A DNA stretch of 64,000 nucleotides from Limisphaerales bacterium (lineage in GTDB: Bacteria; Verrucomicrobiota; Verrucomicrobiia; Limisphaerales; AAA164-E04). Numbering within the stretch: the stretch's first letter is position 1; every line of letters starts with the position of its first letter. The stretch lies in assembly GCA_024761205.1 (NCBI GenBank), contig JAMASS010000025.1:1-64000 (forward strand). Reading direction: 5' to 3'. The position numbers and the translations under genes are program-made. The notes under the pieces are model-generated. The model saw only the letters and a list, made by a program, of their open reading frames with translations, searched no databases and had not been told where the DNA came from. Shown in pieces: positions 56,025-64,000 of the stretch.

Positions 56025-56987
56025 CTACTTGGGCACATCAGGGATTGCTGTAGCAAGGTGATCCGGTCCTGGGGCTGCCAGCTTCGCCAAGGCTAAAGCC
56101 CCCGTTGGCACCGCATTCTCTCCGAGCTGAGAGAGTTTGATGATGGGGGGAGGCATGATTTCCATGAGGTATTGAGGAAGCGCGTCGGCAACGGCCTTGC
56201 GTAAGGGTTCGCCAAGGCGGGAAAGACCGCCGCCGAGAATCACAGTCTGCGGGTGCTGAAGGTGAATGACATGGGAGAGTCCAAAGGCGAGGTCATCCGC
56301 GGTGGAGCGGAGAATCTGCAGTGCAAACGAATCTTGAGCTGCAACTGCGGGACTGAGGGCGATAGCCTCTACTCCCGGATGTTCCTTTGCCAGTAAGGCC
56401 AACTCGGTGTCGGGCTCTTCCTTTATGGCGGATCGTACCTTGCGGTTTACCGCCCAGCCGGAGCAGGAGTGCTCGAGAATGAGGCCGTCGCGGTTCAGGC
56501 GGAGATGTCCTATTTCTGCTTCACCCGGAGTCTCCCCATGATAGATATGGCCGTTGACCACCAATCCCCCGCCCACGCCGCTTCCCAGGGTGACGTAGAA
56601 CACGGGATCAAATCCTGTCCCCGCGCCAAACACCGCCTCAGCCAGACCTGCGACGTTGGCGTCGTTGTCGATGGATGCTCTGGTATTCCATTGGTCCTTA
56701 AACCAACGGCCAAGAGGGAAATGCTCCCAGCCTGCGATTTGGTGGGAGCACGCGATCTGTCCTGTTCGCCGATCGACAGGCCCACCAAAGCCAACTCCTA
56801 TAGCAGTTGGCAGCCGATGGCCGAGTAATTCGGAGAGGGCTTTCTTGATTTCGTCGAGAATCCCCTGTGCGCCTAGAGTGACATCGACCGGTGCGCAGTA
56901 GTGATCCGCAATCTTCGGCAGGCATTGACTCGCAACCACCTGGAGTTTGGTGCCACCGATTTCGACGCCAACATAGAGATCGTTCAT
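56025..56987 (-). CDS. ROK-family sugar kinase
   Basis: 320-residue kinase: LYVGVEIGGTKLQVVASQ (ATP phosphate loop), IDNDANVAGLAEAVFGAG with the catalytic Asp, YVTLGSGVGGGLVVNGHIYH and VILGGGLSRLGEPLRKAVAD. The region after the GEIGH-type segment (EIGHLRLNRDGLILEHSCSG) lacks the CxCGxxGCxE zinc motif of most ROK kinases, an uncommon variation. It phosphorylates a hexose or N-acetylhexosamine. It is separated from the propeller gene by 261 bases with no clear gene, and lies 24 bases downstream of the DUF362 gene. Confidence 0.88.
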   Translation of the reverse strand: MNDLYVGVEIGGTKLQVVASQCLPKIADHYCAPVDVTLGAQGILDEIKKALSELLGHRLPTAIGVGFGGPVDRRTGQIACSHQIAGWEHFPLGRWFKDQWNTRASIDNDANVAGLAEAVFGAGTGFDPVFYVTLGSGVGGGLVVNGHIYHGETPGEAEIGHLRLNRDGLILEHSCSGWAVNRKVRSAIKEEPDTELALLAKEHPGVEAIALSPAVAAQDSFALQILRSTADDLAFGLSHVIHLQHPQTVILGGGLSRLGEPLRKAVADALPQYLMEIMPPPIIKLSQLGENAVPTGALALAKLAAPGPDHLATAIPDVPK

Positions 56988-57011
56988 ATTGGGAGGGTGA
57001 AGGCGAGATTC

Positions 57012-58166
57012 CTATTGAATGAACTCGATTTGAATCGAGTTATGATCGCTGATGCCAAGTTGCAGGAGGGTGGCGTTCTCGTAGAGGGAGCGGTTCTCTT
57101 CTACGGTCTCAATTCCTTTGAGGTCGCGTTGTTTCTCTAGCTCAGCGATCGAAAGGACATCCAAAGCTACGGGATCAGCGCTGAAACGCAGCTCGTTTAG
57201 TACCGAGGAGTCTTGGAGGCGAGCTTGCACTTCTCCTTGGTATTGAGCGATGAGTGCGTCCACCACATTGAGGATGATTCGGTCACCAATTTGCGGCAAG
57301 GCGATGATCTCAGGCACCGCGATTGCTAGGCGGCCGGGATCCGGCTTAAATCGGAGTGTGTTATCGACACTGGCCAGAGCCAGTCCCACAAGATTGCCAT
57401 AAACGCCGGCGCGATTGTGATTCAAGAGCGGGGTCACGTTGATGATTTTAGTGATTTCCTCAGTGAGCAATCGAGTGACAAAGGACCGACGGCCGATGCC
57501 CTCGCCCTTCTCTCCAAACTCATGATCGCCCCAGACCAATGTGCCGATGATCGAAGATTCGTAGTAGGCGTCGCTGTCGTAACCGGTTTCGCGAGCGCCG
57601 GCGATCCGAACGCCGAATCGATCCCTCAATGAGAGATAACCGGCGGTTCGGAGGGAAGAGAGCTGCCGATCCCAGACAATGATCTTGTGGGCGGGGTGGC
57701 CGCTAGCAAGGAGGCTCTCGATCAGGGCGGCCACCACTTCCGGGCGTGAGCCGCTTGTCTTTCCAGTGGAGGAATGGATGCGGAGGCCCACGACATCGTC
57801 GGCTGAGATTAAAGTGCGCCAACCCAAGACCGGGGTCGGCGTATTCCAAAGGGCGGATAGGCCTCGCTCAACCATCGAGTGCACGATTTGCGACTGAGGA
57901 GTGAAGGTCGTGGTCGCCTGATCGTCATGGACCACAATCACCCGGGAGGCGTCCTCATAGTGAGCGGGCAACGGTGATGGTGGCGGGTTTGCGGGCGTCC
58001 AGAACCGAATTGAAAGACCGGCCAGGATAAACCCAAGGATCGTTGTCGTGTTAGGCAGGCAGCAGCGGCGGCCTGGCTTCGATTGGGGATGGCGAGGCGG
58101 AGATATGTGGACTACTTTCCTCAAAATCCTGCACAGCTTGACTCGTAGGTGCACGGATGCTACCAA
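57012..58166 (-). CDS. DUF362 domain protein
   Basis: 384 residues. The DUF362 domain shows in VVGLRIHSSTGKTSGSRPEV, VAALIESLLASGHPAHKIIV and DAYYESSIIGTLVWGDHEFG, TKIINVTPLLNHNRAGVYGN. There is no ferredoxin-like 4Fe-4S Cys cluster, which some DUF362 proteins have. The N-terminus contains a possible anchor (TTTILGFILAGLSIRFW, residues 41-57). The start at 58166 leaves only 9 bases to the divergent TPR gene, so the true start may lie further inside. Function unknown; it precedes a ROK kinase. Confidence 0.78.
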   Translation of the reverse strand: MVASVHLRVKLCRILRKVVHISPPRHPQSKPGRRCCLPNTTTILGFILAGLSIRFWTPANPPPSPLPAHYEDASRVIVVHDDQATTTFTPQSQIVHSMVERGLSALWNTPTPVLGWRTLISADDVVGLRIHSSTGKTSGSRPEVVAALIESLLASGHPAHKIIVWDRQLSSLRTAGYLSLRDRFGVRIAGARETGYDSDAYYESSIIGTLVWGDHEFGEKGEGIGRRSFVTRLLTEEITKIINVTPLLNHNRAGVYGNLVGLALASVDNTLRFKPDPGRLAIAVPEIIALPQIGDRIILNVVDALIAQYQGEVQARLQDSSVLNELRFSADPVALDVLSIAELEKQRDLKGIETVEENRSLYENATLLQLGISDHNSIQIEFIQ

Positions 58167-58175
58167 CTATAGGAG

Positions 58176-60023
58176 ATGAAAGCCACCAAAATTGCCCCGA
58201 TGGCAATGTTCCAGCTGGGTGGAGCCTTCTTATTGTTGTGTTTGGTGGGGTGTACACCTCCGGGCCCGGCGGCGTTGTTGGAGGGGGAAACGCTCCTGAA
58301 TGAAGGAGAGATCTCAGCCGCGCTGAAAACGCTGCGAAAAGCGACGGAATTGTTGCCGAACCATCCTCAAGCCTGGAATCTTCTCGCCTTGACCTATCAT
58401 CGGTCGGGCGACGCCAAGGAAGCGGCGAGGGCTTATCAAAAAGCGCTTGAAGTTGATCCGAATTTCGTGGTCGCCCGTTACAATTTAGGATATCTGCTTT
58501 TGGAAAACGAGGAGTTCAAGGCCGCTGAGAGCCAATTCAAAACCTATGAAATCCTGGTCGACAATGATCCTCGGGTCTGGGTGAAGATGGGCACCGCGCA
58601 ATTAGGCGCAGGGAATCTGGAAGAAGCAACCGCGTCCTATGAAACGGCGTTGGGCCATAGCCGGACATTCCCAGAGGCATGGAACGGGTTGGGCTTGATT
58701 CGAGTCAAGAAGGCCCAGCCGCGCAAGGCTTTCGATTATTTCAACACTGCTGTAGAGGTGGATGATCAGTACGCGCCGGCATTTCTCAATCAGGCGATCG
58801 TCGCACATCAGTATTTTAAAAAATTGCCGTTGGCACTCCAAAAGTATCGTCAGTTTATGTTCTTGGATCCCAATTCGCCTCTCACGGAATCCGTAAAGGC
58901 CTTGACGGCAGAAATCAATGAAGCACTACGCCCGGAGCCCGCAGTAATGGAGGTCCCTGAGGAACCGGAAATGACGCCAGGAATGGTTCCCCTGCCCGAA
59001 ATGGTGGCAACGGAGGTGGTTGCTAAATCGAAAATGCCAGGAGCACAGGCTTCCGATACAGATTCGGAGACAGTGAATAAAACGCCGGAAGTCGCTCACA
59101 CCGTCATTGTAGAGACCAACGGCGGGGACTCCGTTCAGGAGAAGGAGGAGCCAACCAAACTGGTGACTGTGGCGCCCACAAAGGAGGGGGGCGAGGAGAG
59201 TCCGAGAATCTCGAGCGCTCCCAGCGATGAAGCGTTTGAGCCTCCTGTTGTCGTGACTCGGGAAGGAGACACGGCCAACAGCGCAGCGTTTGAGGTCAAG
59301 GTGACGGAGGGGGATTACAATTTTGCCGTTGCCGACACGAGTCCCGAACCGATGGCCGAAGAGAGAGACGATCCAGACGAATGGCGGACGGTTTCAGTGC
59401 GTCGGTCGGGATTGGGTATTTCTATTGGCCGGCGGATGTTTCGGAGTTCGGACTCGAATCCAGCGAAGTCGCGGGCAGCAACTCGGCCGGTCGGATTAGA
59501 GCGAGTAGCCAGTGTGCCTTACAGTTACCGGACGCCGAGAAAACCGGACGCCGGCGATCGCAGGAAGGCGGACCCCTATTTTCAAAAAGGAAATCAAGCG
59601 TTCAGAGCAGGCCGCGCTTCGGAGGCGATTCTTGCCTATCGAGGGGCGCTGGCCCAGGACCCTGCCTTCTTTGAGGCTCACTACAATTTAGGGCTGGCGG
59701 CGATCAAATCCGGATTTCCCCAGACAGCCTTGGAAGCGTATGAAACCGCGTTGGCGATTCAACCGTCGAACCGAAATGCGCGTTACAATTTTGCGCTCGC
59801 CCTTGAACAGGGCGGGCATTTTGAGGAGGCGGTCTTTGAGCTGAAAACCGTGATCAAGAATCACCCGGACGATCTCAACGCGCATTTCACCGTGGCGACT
59901 TTGTATGCCAATCAACTCGGTGATGCTGAATCTGCGAGGTGGCACTACGAGCGTGTGCTCGAGTTGGATCCTAACTATCCCAAGGCGGGTTCCATTCGAT
60001 ATTGGCTGAGTGCGGGGGATTAG
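58176..60023 (+). CDS. TPR-repeat lipoprotein
   Basis: 615 residues. A lipoprotein signal ends at LLLCLVGCTPPG with the modified Cys26, so it is anchored in a membrane. TPR units: PQAWNLLALTYHRSGDAKEA, ARAYQKALEVDPNFVVARYN, LGYLLLENEEFKAAESQF, PEAWNGLGLIRVKKAQPRKA. A low-complexity Pro/Glu/Val-rich linker covers about residues 250-430. A second TPR block (KGNQAFRAGRASEAILAYRG onwards) ends the protein. Starts at 58200 or 58206 are possible. It probably scaffolds a cell-envelope complex; partners unknown. dnaG follows 18 bases later on the same strand. Confidence 0.88.
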   Translation: MKATKIAPMAMFQLGGAFLLLCLVGCTPPGPAALLEGETLLNEGEISAALKTLRKATELLPNHPQAWNLLALTYHRSGDAKEAARAYQKALEVDPNFVVARYNLGYLLLENEEFKAAESQFKTYEILVDNDPRVWVKMGTAQLGAGNLEEATASYETALGHSRTFPEAWNGLGLIRVKKAQPRKAFDYFNTAVEVDDQYAPAFLNQAIVAHQYFKKLPLALQKYRQFMFLDPNSPLTESVKALTAEINEALRPEPAVMEVPEEPEMTPGMVPLPEMVATEVVAKSKMPGAQASDTDSETVNKTPEVAHTVIVETNGGDSVQEKEEPTKLVTVAPTKEGGEESPRISSAPSDEAFEPPVVVTREGDTANSAAFEVKVTEGDYNFAVADTSPEPMAEERDDPDEWRTVSVRRSGLGISIGRRMFRSSDSNPAKSRAATRPVGLERVASVPYSYRTPRKPDAGDRRKADPYFQKGNQAFRAGRASEAILAYRGALAQDPAFFEAHYNLGLAAIKSGFPQTALEAYETALAIQPSNRNARYNFALALEQGGHFEEAVFELKTVIKNHPDDLNAHFTVATLYANQLGDAESARWHYERVLELDPNYPKAGSIRYWLSAGD

Positions 60024-60040
60024 GCGGAGGGGGCTATTGG

Positions 60041-61852
60041 ATGGCAAGAATCAGTGGCTCAGAGCTGAAGGAGCGGATCCGAGAAGCGAATGATATTGTC
60101 GATGTGATCAATGGTTACGTCCCACTCAAACGAGCTGGAGCGAATTTCCAAGCGCTCTGTCCGTTTCATCAGGAAAAAACCCCGAGTTTCAGCGTCAATC
60201 CAGCGAAACAGATATTTTATTGCTTCGGCTGCCATAAGGGCGGCGATGTCTTCACCTTCGTCCAGGAGTTTGAGAAATTTTCCTTCCCTGAGGCAGCCAA
60301 GCGTTTGGCGGAGCGGGCGCGGATTCCCATTGAGTGGGACGAAAGTCCCGGTGCTCGAGAGCGGGGTCAGATCAAGGAGCAGCTGTACAAAATCCACGAG
60401 GAGCTCGCGGAGCGATGGCATCGATTGCTGTTGAAGGATGCCCAAGGGGAAGAAGGCCGCGAGTATCTCAAGAGTCGGGGAATCAGCGACGAGGCGGTTG
60501 CGAAGTTTCGCTTGGGTTTTGCGGCCAATGAGTGGTCGGACACGCTGAATTGGGCTGAAGGCAAACGATATAGCGTCGATCTGCTGGAGAAGGCTGGTCT
60601 AGTCAGCCGCAAAGAAGAGACCGATCACCGCTATGACCGATTCAGGAGACGATTGATATTTCCTATCACGGACATTCAGGGACGTGTGATAGGGTTCAGT
60701 GGTCGTATCGTCGACAACGAGGAAAAGGGTGGAAAGTATGTGAACTCACCGGAGACCCTCATTTTTAAGAAAGGCAAGGTCTTGTTTGGTTTGGACAAGG
60801 CCCGGAAAGCGGCGATCGAAGCGAATGCGATGATTGTTTGTGAGGGGCAGCTGGATTTGATCGCCTGTCATGTTAACGGTATTAAGAATGTGGTCGCTCC
60901 TCAAGGCACGGCCTTGACGGCGGATCACGCTCGCATGCTGAAGAACTATGTTTCGGAAGTCATTCTCTGTTTTGACTCAGACAGTGCTGGGCAGAATGCC
61001 ATCCAGCGTTCCTTTAATGATCTCCTTCAATCCGGGACGGCCGTTCGGGTTGTCCGGATCCCTGAGCCTCATGATCCCGACAGCTTTATTCGTGAGCACG
61101 GATCCGAAGCGTTCCGGGAATTGACGGCGAAGGCGCCGGGGGTTTTTGACTACTTGCTGGATTATCTGTGTCAGGAACACGACAGATCGAGCGATAGCGG
61201 GAAAAACTCGATTGTTCACGGTATGGGCTTGGCGGTGAACAAGACTGGAAATGCCGTCCTGGTAGATACCTATGCTCAGAAGACAAGTGTTCGGCTCGGG
61301 GTGTCGGTCGAGGCGGTGCGGAGCGAGTTTACCAAGGCGATTCCACGATCTGGAGAGGTGTTCGAGGCCGTGGCGGAGGAGGTTCCGCTAGTTCCCCCGA
61401 TGGAACGCCCCGGCACCCTAGAGTTTTGGCTGCTTAAGTTGATGGTCAGTGAAAGTGATTCGACCTTGGCGGAATGGCTCTTTCAACATTTGGATCTCGG
61501 ATGGGTGAATCACGATGTGGTCAAGCAGGCGTTGGGGTTTCGTCTGGATCGACTCGCTGACAACCGACCTTTCGACATCGCTGAGCTCCTCGGTGAAGTG
61601 GAGAGTCCCAAAGTGGCCAGTTTGATCACAGAAGCTGCGGCGGATCAGCGGGAGATTCCCAATAAGCAGGAGCAACTAACGGATATTGTGCTACGATTGC
61701 GGAACTTGCATATCGACCAAGAAATGCAGCGAATCTCGTATGCTTTGAGGGATGCAGCTCTCGAAGAAGGGCAGCAAGTTTTACTACTTCAGGAGCTTCA
61801 GGAGTTGAGGCGGACAAAACAGCAACCGTTAAGGTTGTTGGCGGATGCGTAG
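60041..61852 (+). CDS. dnaG: DNA primase
   Basis: 603 residues from ATG 60041 (MARISGSELKERIREANDIV). The CHC2 zinc finger is CPFHQEKTPSFSVNPAKQIF then YCFGCHKGGDVF. The Toprim region includes MIVCEGQLDLIACHVNG and VILCFDSDSAGQNAIQ with catalytic acidic residues. It synthesises RNA primers at replication forks. The longer frame from 60002 has no family similarity at its start. C-terminal residues 450-600 form the helicase-interaction part. Confidence 0.96.
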   Translation: MARISGSELKERIREANDIVDVINGYVPLKRAGANFQALCPFHQEKTPSFSVNPAKQIFYCFGCHKGGDVFTFVQEFEKFSFPEAAKRLAERARIPIEWDESPGARERGQIKEQLYKIHEELAERWHRLLLKDAQGEEGREYLKSRGISDEAVAKFRLGFAANEWSDTLNWAEGKRYSVDLLEKAGLVSRKEETDHRYDRFRRRLIFPITDIQGRVIGFSGRIVDNEEKGGKYVNSPETLIFKKGKVLFGLDKARKAAIEANAMIVCEGQLDLIACHVNGIKNVVAPQGTALTADHARMLKNYVSEVILCFDSDSAGQNAIQRSFNDLLQSGTAVRVVRIPEPHDPDSFIREHGSEAFRELTAKAPGVFDYLLDYLCQEHDRSSDSGKNSIVHGMGLAVNKTGNAVLVDTYAQKTSVRLGVSVEAVRSEFTKAIPRSGEVFEAVAEEVPLVPPMERPGTLEFWLLKLMVSESDSTLAEWLFQHLDLGWVNHDVVKQALGFRLDRLADNRPFDIAELLGEVESPKVASLITEAAADQREIPNKQEQLTDIVLRLRNLHIDQEMQRISYALRDAALEEGQQVLLLQELQELRRTKQQPLRLLADA

Positions 61853-61953
61853 ACCTATAGCCTTAGTCTTTGCCAACGTCACTTCCCCGCTTCGGCAGCG
61901 TCCATCCAATGAATTCCTCTTGTCGGCGTTTTGCCTGGGATTATCATTTGGCT

Positions 61954-62409
61954 ATGGTTGTTATTGCCACATTGCTGATAGCTGGGATGTTGCTTCTGAT
62001 TTCGGAGATATTTCTTCCCGGAATGATCGCAGGATTCGCGGGTTTCATTTGTTTGACGATTTCTGTGATTATGGGGTTCCAAGAGTTGGGACCTACTGGC
62101 GGAGGGTTGCTGTTGATGGGCGTGTTGATCGCTTTAGTCGCGGGATTTGTGCTGTGGCTGCAGTGTTTTCCAAAAAGTAGTTTGGCAAAACCGTTTGTCT
62201 CGGAGGGGAAAATTGGCGATATCGGAGCGGAACAGCCAGAGTTGGTGGGTAAGGAAGGCGTGACCTTCACCCCATTGCGGCCTTCGGGAACGGCGATCAT
62301 CGACCAGCGCCATGTCGATGTGGTGACGGAGGGAGATCTCATTGACAAGGAGGTAAGAGTCAAGGTCGTCGAGGTAGAAGGGATGCGGATCGTGGTTCGA
62401 AAAATCTGA
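61954..62409 (+). CDS. NfeD-like membrane protein
   Basis: 151 residues from ATG 61954. Membrane segments VVIATLLIAGMLLLISEIF, GMIAGFAGFICLTISVIMGF and LLLMGVLIALVAGFVLWLQ; then a soluble OB-fold domain GKEGVTFTPLRPSGTAIIDQ, RHVDVVTEGDLIDKEVRVKV. NfeD proteins work with flotillin/FloA or stomatin-type proteins in membrane microdomains. The FloA gene lies 250 bases downstream, and a divergent upstream frame to 61870 is not family-like. The gap to FloA carries no obvious gene. Confidence 0.88.
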   Translation: MVVIATLLIAGMLLLISEIFLPGMIAGFAGFICLTISVIMGFQELGPTGGGLLLMGVLIALVAGFVLWLQCFPKSSLAKPFVSEGKIGDIGAEQPELVGKEGVTFTPLRPSGTAIIDQRHVDVVTEGDLIDKEVRVKVVEVEGMRIVVRKI

Positions 62410-62659
62410 TGTCCCTCTCACTGGCTGGCCTAGCGGACAGATTGTGATCACGAAAAACGGCGAGATGGAAGTCAGGTTGTGCGATGATCCTTTTCATTTG
62501 GTCAGGCTTCCATCCTCCTTCACTCTGCTACGGAGGTCGGTGGCGCGAGAGACTCTCGCTTCACCGGCAATAGATCAAGTTAGACCTTGGCAGTGGTTGG
62601 AAGTAAGTGTAGGATAAAGAGCGTTTGACGGAAAGCTAAATAAATTGGATGGATTAATT

Positions 62660-63673
62660 ATGGATAATTTTTGGGTAGTAGGAGGCATTTTTATCGGCAT
62701 CATCGTCCTGGTCGCACTGTTGCTGGGGCTCAACTTCTTTAGCGTTTGGATTCGAGCCTTCTTCTCAGGCGCACGTGTCGATTTTACCGATCTAATTGCG
62801 TTGCGGCTACGATCCGTCCCTGTCGGTCAAGTTGTGAATACCCGGATCACAGCGATCAAATCCGGTTTGCCGACTTCGATTGATGATCTGTCCACTCACT
62901 ACTTGGCTGGCGGCAGCATTGACATGGTGGTGCAGGCCTTGATTGCCGCCCGCAAGGCAGGGATTCGATTGGACTTTGATCGGGCGTGTGCGATTGACTT
63001 GGCCACCAAAGGGACCGGAAAGAACGTGATTGAGGCCGTCAAGACATCCGTGAATCCTCGAGTAATCGACTGTCCTTCACCAAGTGTCGGTAAAGGGACC
63101 GTGGATGCTGTCGCAAAAGACGGTATTATCATTCGAGCGCGGGCACGGGTGACGGTAAGAACCAATTTGGATCGATTCGTAGGCGGTGCCACGGAAGATA
63201 CGATTGTGGCCCGGGTCGGTGAAGGTATTGTTTCCACGATCGGTTCGTCCGATAGCTACAAGGACGTGTTGGAGAATCCCGATATGATTTCGCGTACGGT
63301 CTTGAGTAAGGCGTTGGATAGCAATACGGCCTTTGAGATTCTCTCGATTGATATTGCCGATGTCGATGTGGGTGAGAATGTGGGAGCTAAACTCCAAGCG
63401 GAGCAGGCGGAAGCGAACAAGCTGATCGCTCAGGCGCAGGCTGAAGTTCGGCGAGCCGCTGCTGTGGCAACGGAACAAGAAATGGTGGCTCGAGTTGCGG
63501 AAATGCGCGCTCGTGTGGTTGAGGCTGAGGCGCAGGTGCCTTTGGCCATGGCGGACGCCTTCCGGAGCGGCAATCTGGGCGTGATGGATTACTACCGGAT
63601 GAAGAATATTCAGGCCGATACCACGATGAGGGACAGCATTGGTAAGCCTGAGACCGAGAATGGCGAATCCTAG
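62660..63673 (+). CDS. floA: Flotillin-like protein FloA
   Basis: 338 residues from ATG 62660 ([20 protein letters not shown]), preferred over 62645 because GGATGG sits at good distance before it. One N-terminal membrane anchor, then the SPFH-type domain: [60 protein letters not shown], ending in a helical C-terminus rich in Ala/Glu/Gln ([20 protein letters not shown]). Organises membrane microdomains with its NfeD partner. Operon with NfeD-like gene likely. Confidence 0.92.
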   Translation: MDNFWVVGGIFIGIIVLVALLLGLNFFSVWIRAFFSGARVDFTDLIALRLRSVPVGQVVNTRITAIKSGLPTSIDDLSTHYLAGGSIDMVVQALIAARKAGIRLDFDRACAIDLATKGTGKNVIEAVKTSVNPRVIDCPSPSVGKGTVDAVAKDGIIIRARARVTVRTNLDRFVGGATEDTIVARVGEGIVSTIGSSDSYKDVLENPDMISRTVLSKALDSNTAFEILSIDIADVDVGENVGAKLQAEQAEANKLIAQAQAEVRRAAAVATEQEMVARVAEMRARVVEAEAQVPLAMADAFRSGNLGVMDYYRMKNIQADTTMRDSIGKPETENGES

Positions 63674-63731
63674 TGGTTTTCCGATCAATGTTTCTTGAAG
63701 CGTTTAATGGATTAAGAGCCGGAGTTTCGTT

Positions 63732-64000
63732 GTGTTTGATAACCCGATCTTCTATATCATTCTGATCTCGCTGATCTCAGTGGTGTCTGAATGGGTCGGA
63801 AAGCGGCGCAAGGCTCGTAGGATGGCTGAGGAGGGGCCGTTGTCGCCCTCTCCGGAGGATGCTCTATCGGAACCGGAGGTGGCAGAGCGACGGCGTAGCG
63901 TTGCTTCACAGGGCGCGCAGGAATGGGAAGAGCGGTTGAGGCGGCTGTTGGGGGAGGAGACAGATACAACCCCTGCCGCAGCGAGTCCGCTCTCTCCAGA
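63732..64000 (+). CDS. Partial membrane-anchored protein of unknown function
   Basis: A GTG at 63732, seven bases after GGAG, opens FDNPIFYIILISLISVVSEW (membrane segment) followed by VGKRRKARRMAEEGPLSPSP and a charged, Pro/Ser-rich stretch to the window edge. Located just after FloA, it may be part of the same membrane-domain operon. Cut off by the window, so family cannot be assigned. Confidence 0.55.
   Translation, partial: MFDNPIFYIILISLISVVSEWVGKRRKARRMAEEGPLSPSPEDALSEPEVAERRRSVASQGAQEWEERLRRLLGEETDTTPAAASPLSP

Noticed and set aside
55862-56056. 64-codon minus-strand frame next to the ROK gene
   Set aside because: Overlaps the ROK end and lacks recognised similarity or a good ribosome site.
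1-64000. CRISPR arrays, tRNA or rRNA genes
   Set aside because: No spaced repeats or recognisable structural RNA sequences were seen on either strand.

Overview
The window reads as a chromosomal segment from a member of the Verrucomicrobiota or a close PVC relative. This is inferred from the mix of a PVC-type beta-propeller/HEAT secreted protein, a DUF1080 protein, a ThuA-like protein, an exosortase with an EpsI-like partner, and FloA/NfeD. No rRNA or tRNA was seen to confirm it.

Layout. (1) About 0.2-43.6 kb is one very long, almost entirely minus-strand exopolysaccharide (EPS) locus. Reading in the direction of transcription it holds: nucleotide-sugar enzymes (DegT aminotransferase, UDP-glucose dehydrogenase of animal type, Gmd, a CDP-paratose-epimerase-like SDR, WbpA-like dehydrogenase, UDP-glucuronate epimerase, RmlB, RmlA); a dTDP-3-amino-sugar set (acetyltransferase, ketoisomerase, aminotransferase); a Wzx flippase; an HpcH/HpaI aldolase plus KdsB-like CMP-sugar pair; a sulfotransferase; a glycosyltransferase; a CDP-sugar set (RfbF, RfbG, cupin, aminotransferase); a polymerase-like protein; glycosyltransferases; an asparagine synthase; a heparinase II/III-like protein; a NeuD-like acetyltransferase; an unusual acyl module (ACP, AMP-ligase, Fe-alcohol dehydrogenase, LuxE-LuxC fusion, broken KAS III); a priming sugar transferase; a second polymerase-like protein; and finally EpsI and exosortase. 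Several genes in the locus are broken: KAS III, two methyltransferases, an ankyrin fragment and possibly an ACP fragment. Large neighbouring frames are intact, so the locus looks as if it is changing by gene decay.

(2) At about 44-47 kb are thiD, a cysteine desulfurase and dnaN. Between the desulfurase and dnaN lies a perfect DnaA box. Here the plus strand changes from C/T-rich to G/A-rich and the dominant gene direction flips from minus to plus. I propose this as the replication origin.

(3) At 47.3-50.5 kb are ndk and a eukaryote-type hisA. They are separated by a complete IS1595-family element with matching inverted repeats and an 8-bp target duplication. It carries a damaged transposase and passenger genes, including a broken retropepsin-like protease.

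(4) At 50.7-58.2 kb is a set typical of PVC bacteria: a sugar-isomerase-like TIM barrel, DUF1080, ThuA-like, beta-propeller/HEAT protein, and the minus-strand ROK kinase and DUF362 protein. (5) At 58.2-64 kb are a TPR lipoprotein, dnaG, an NfeD-like protein, FloA and a truncated membrane protein.

Together the EPS genes can supply UDP-, GDP-, dTDP-, CDP- and CMP-activated sugars, decorate them (amino, acetyl, amide, sulfate and perhaps a reduced acyl group), assemble and flip the repeat unit, and polymerise it. The exosortase/EpsI pair probably links the polymer to surface protein export.
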